Origin: an uncultured Helicobacteraceae bacterium
GTDB lineage: Bacteria > Campylobacterota > Campylobacteria > Campylobacterales > Sulfurimonadaceae
Direction: 5' to 3'
Assembly: GCA_903903705.1 (NCBI GenBank)
Contig: CAIUZU010000095.1
Span: forward strand, 1-5,941
Length of the DNA stretch: 5,941 bases
Shown here one piece after another: positions 5,776-5,941 of this stretch. Both the position numbers and the translations under genes were made by a program. The notes beneath the pieces are model-generated. The model was not told where the DNA came from, searched no databases, and worked only from the letters and a program-made list of their open reading frames with translations. How positions within the stretch are numbered: the stretch's first letter is position 1; each line of letters begins with the position of its first letter.

Positions 5776-5941
5776 CTACCAGTAAATATGTTTTTTAATA
5801 CTTAAAGAATCATGAAACTCTTCAATTACCATTTTATCTATTCTACCATCTTTTAAAAGATAAAGTTTATATTTAAGCTGATTGTCTTTTTCATCTTCAA
5901 AAATATAAAGCTCTTGTTGTTTATCTTTTTTATGATTTGAA
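5776..5941 (-). CDS. C-terminal end of an unrecognised protein upstream of the secretion ATPase (CtsX position)
   Basis: The minus strand is open from the window edge to a TAG at 5778-5776, giving the last 54 residues of a protein whose start lies outside. The tail is hydrophilic and highly charged, with KKDKQQELYIFEDEKDNQ followed by alternating strand-like residues (LKYKLYLLKDGRIDKMVIEEF) and ending KKHIYW. No membrane segment or known motif is visible in this part and I do not recognise the family. The stop lies eight bases before the ATPase start and its TAG overlaps that gene's Shine-Dalgarno sequence, so they form one operon with probable translational coupling. In Campylobacter the gene directly before ctsE is, as I recall, ctsX, a small membrane protein needed for transformation, so this may be its positional counterpart. 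That is an inference from order only. Confidence 0.7.
   Translation of the reverse strand, partial: SNHKKDKQQELYIFEDEKDNQLKYKLYLLKDGRIDKMVIEEFHDSLSIKKHIYW

Overview
The window looks like chromosomal DNA of a Campylobacterota (epsilonproteobacterial) organism, probably a free-living Sulfurimonas/Sulfuricurvum-type lineage. The clues are AT-rich coding and spacer DNA, a YebC protein whose N-terminus has the MGRAFEYR form I associate with Helicobacter and its relatives, a FliA (sigma-28) promoter in front of flaG, and a GspE-GspF pair laid out like the competence (Cts) operon of Campylobacter. The genus is an inference from remembered family features, not from a search.

Layout, left to right. 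Bases 1 to about 96 do not fit the rest: they are about 57% GC, against about 27% in the next 90 bases, and on the minus strand they encode an uninterrupted stretch of an IolD-like protein (inositol catabolism) that lacks its own start. This is either a recombination scar or, more likely, a chimeric assembly edge. Bases 100-1305 (minus) encode a 12-helix MFS transporter. A compact divergent spacer follows, with a well-formed sigma-28 promoter reading right into flaG (1423-1791, plus). A 258-bp spacer holds a hairpin across the flaG stop codon, an AT-rich inverted repeat ending in a T-run, and an extended -10 promoter for yebC (2050-2760, plus). A perfect inverted repeat separates yebC from the convergent operon to its right.

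The right half is the 3' end of a minus-strand operon: the C-terminus of an unrecognised protein (to 5776), then a GspE/PilB-type secretion ATPase (4034-5767), then a GspF/PilC-type inner-membrane platform protein (2787-4034). They are tightly packed: an 8-bp gap, then a 1-base TAG/GTG overlap. ATPase plus platform form the inner-membrane motor of a type II secretion, type IV pilus or competence machine. Gene order matches, as far as I recall it, ctsX-ctsE-ctsF of Campylobacter, which suggests DNA uptake. No pseudopilin or secretin is in the window to settle this.

The five main genes are ordinary housekeeping, motility and competence genes. I do not see a clear new biological system. The items most worth a second look are the IolD fragment at the left edge, the unidentified protein upstream of the ATPase, and the regulatory layout around flaG and yebC.
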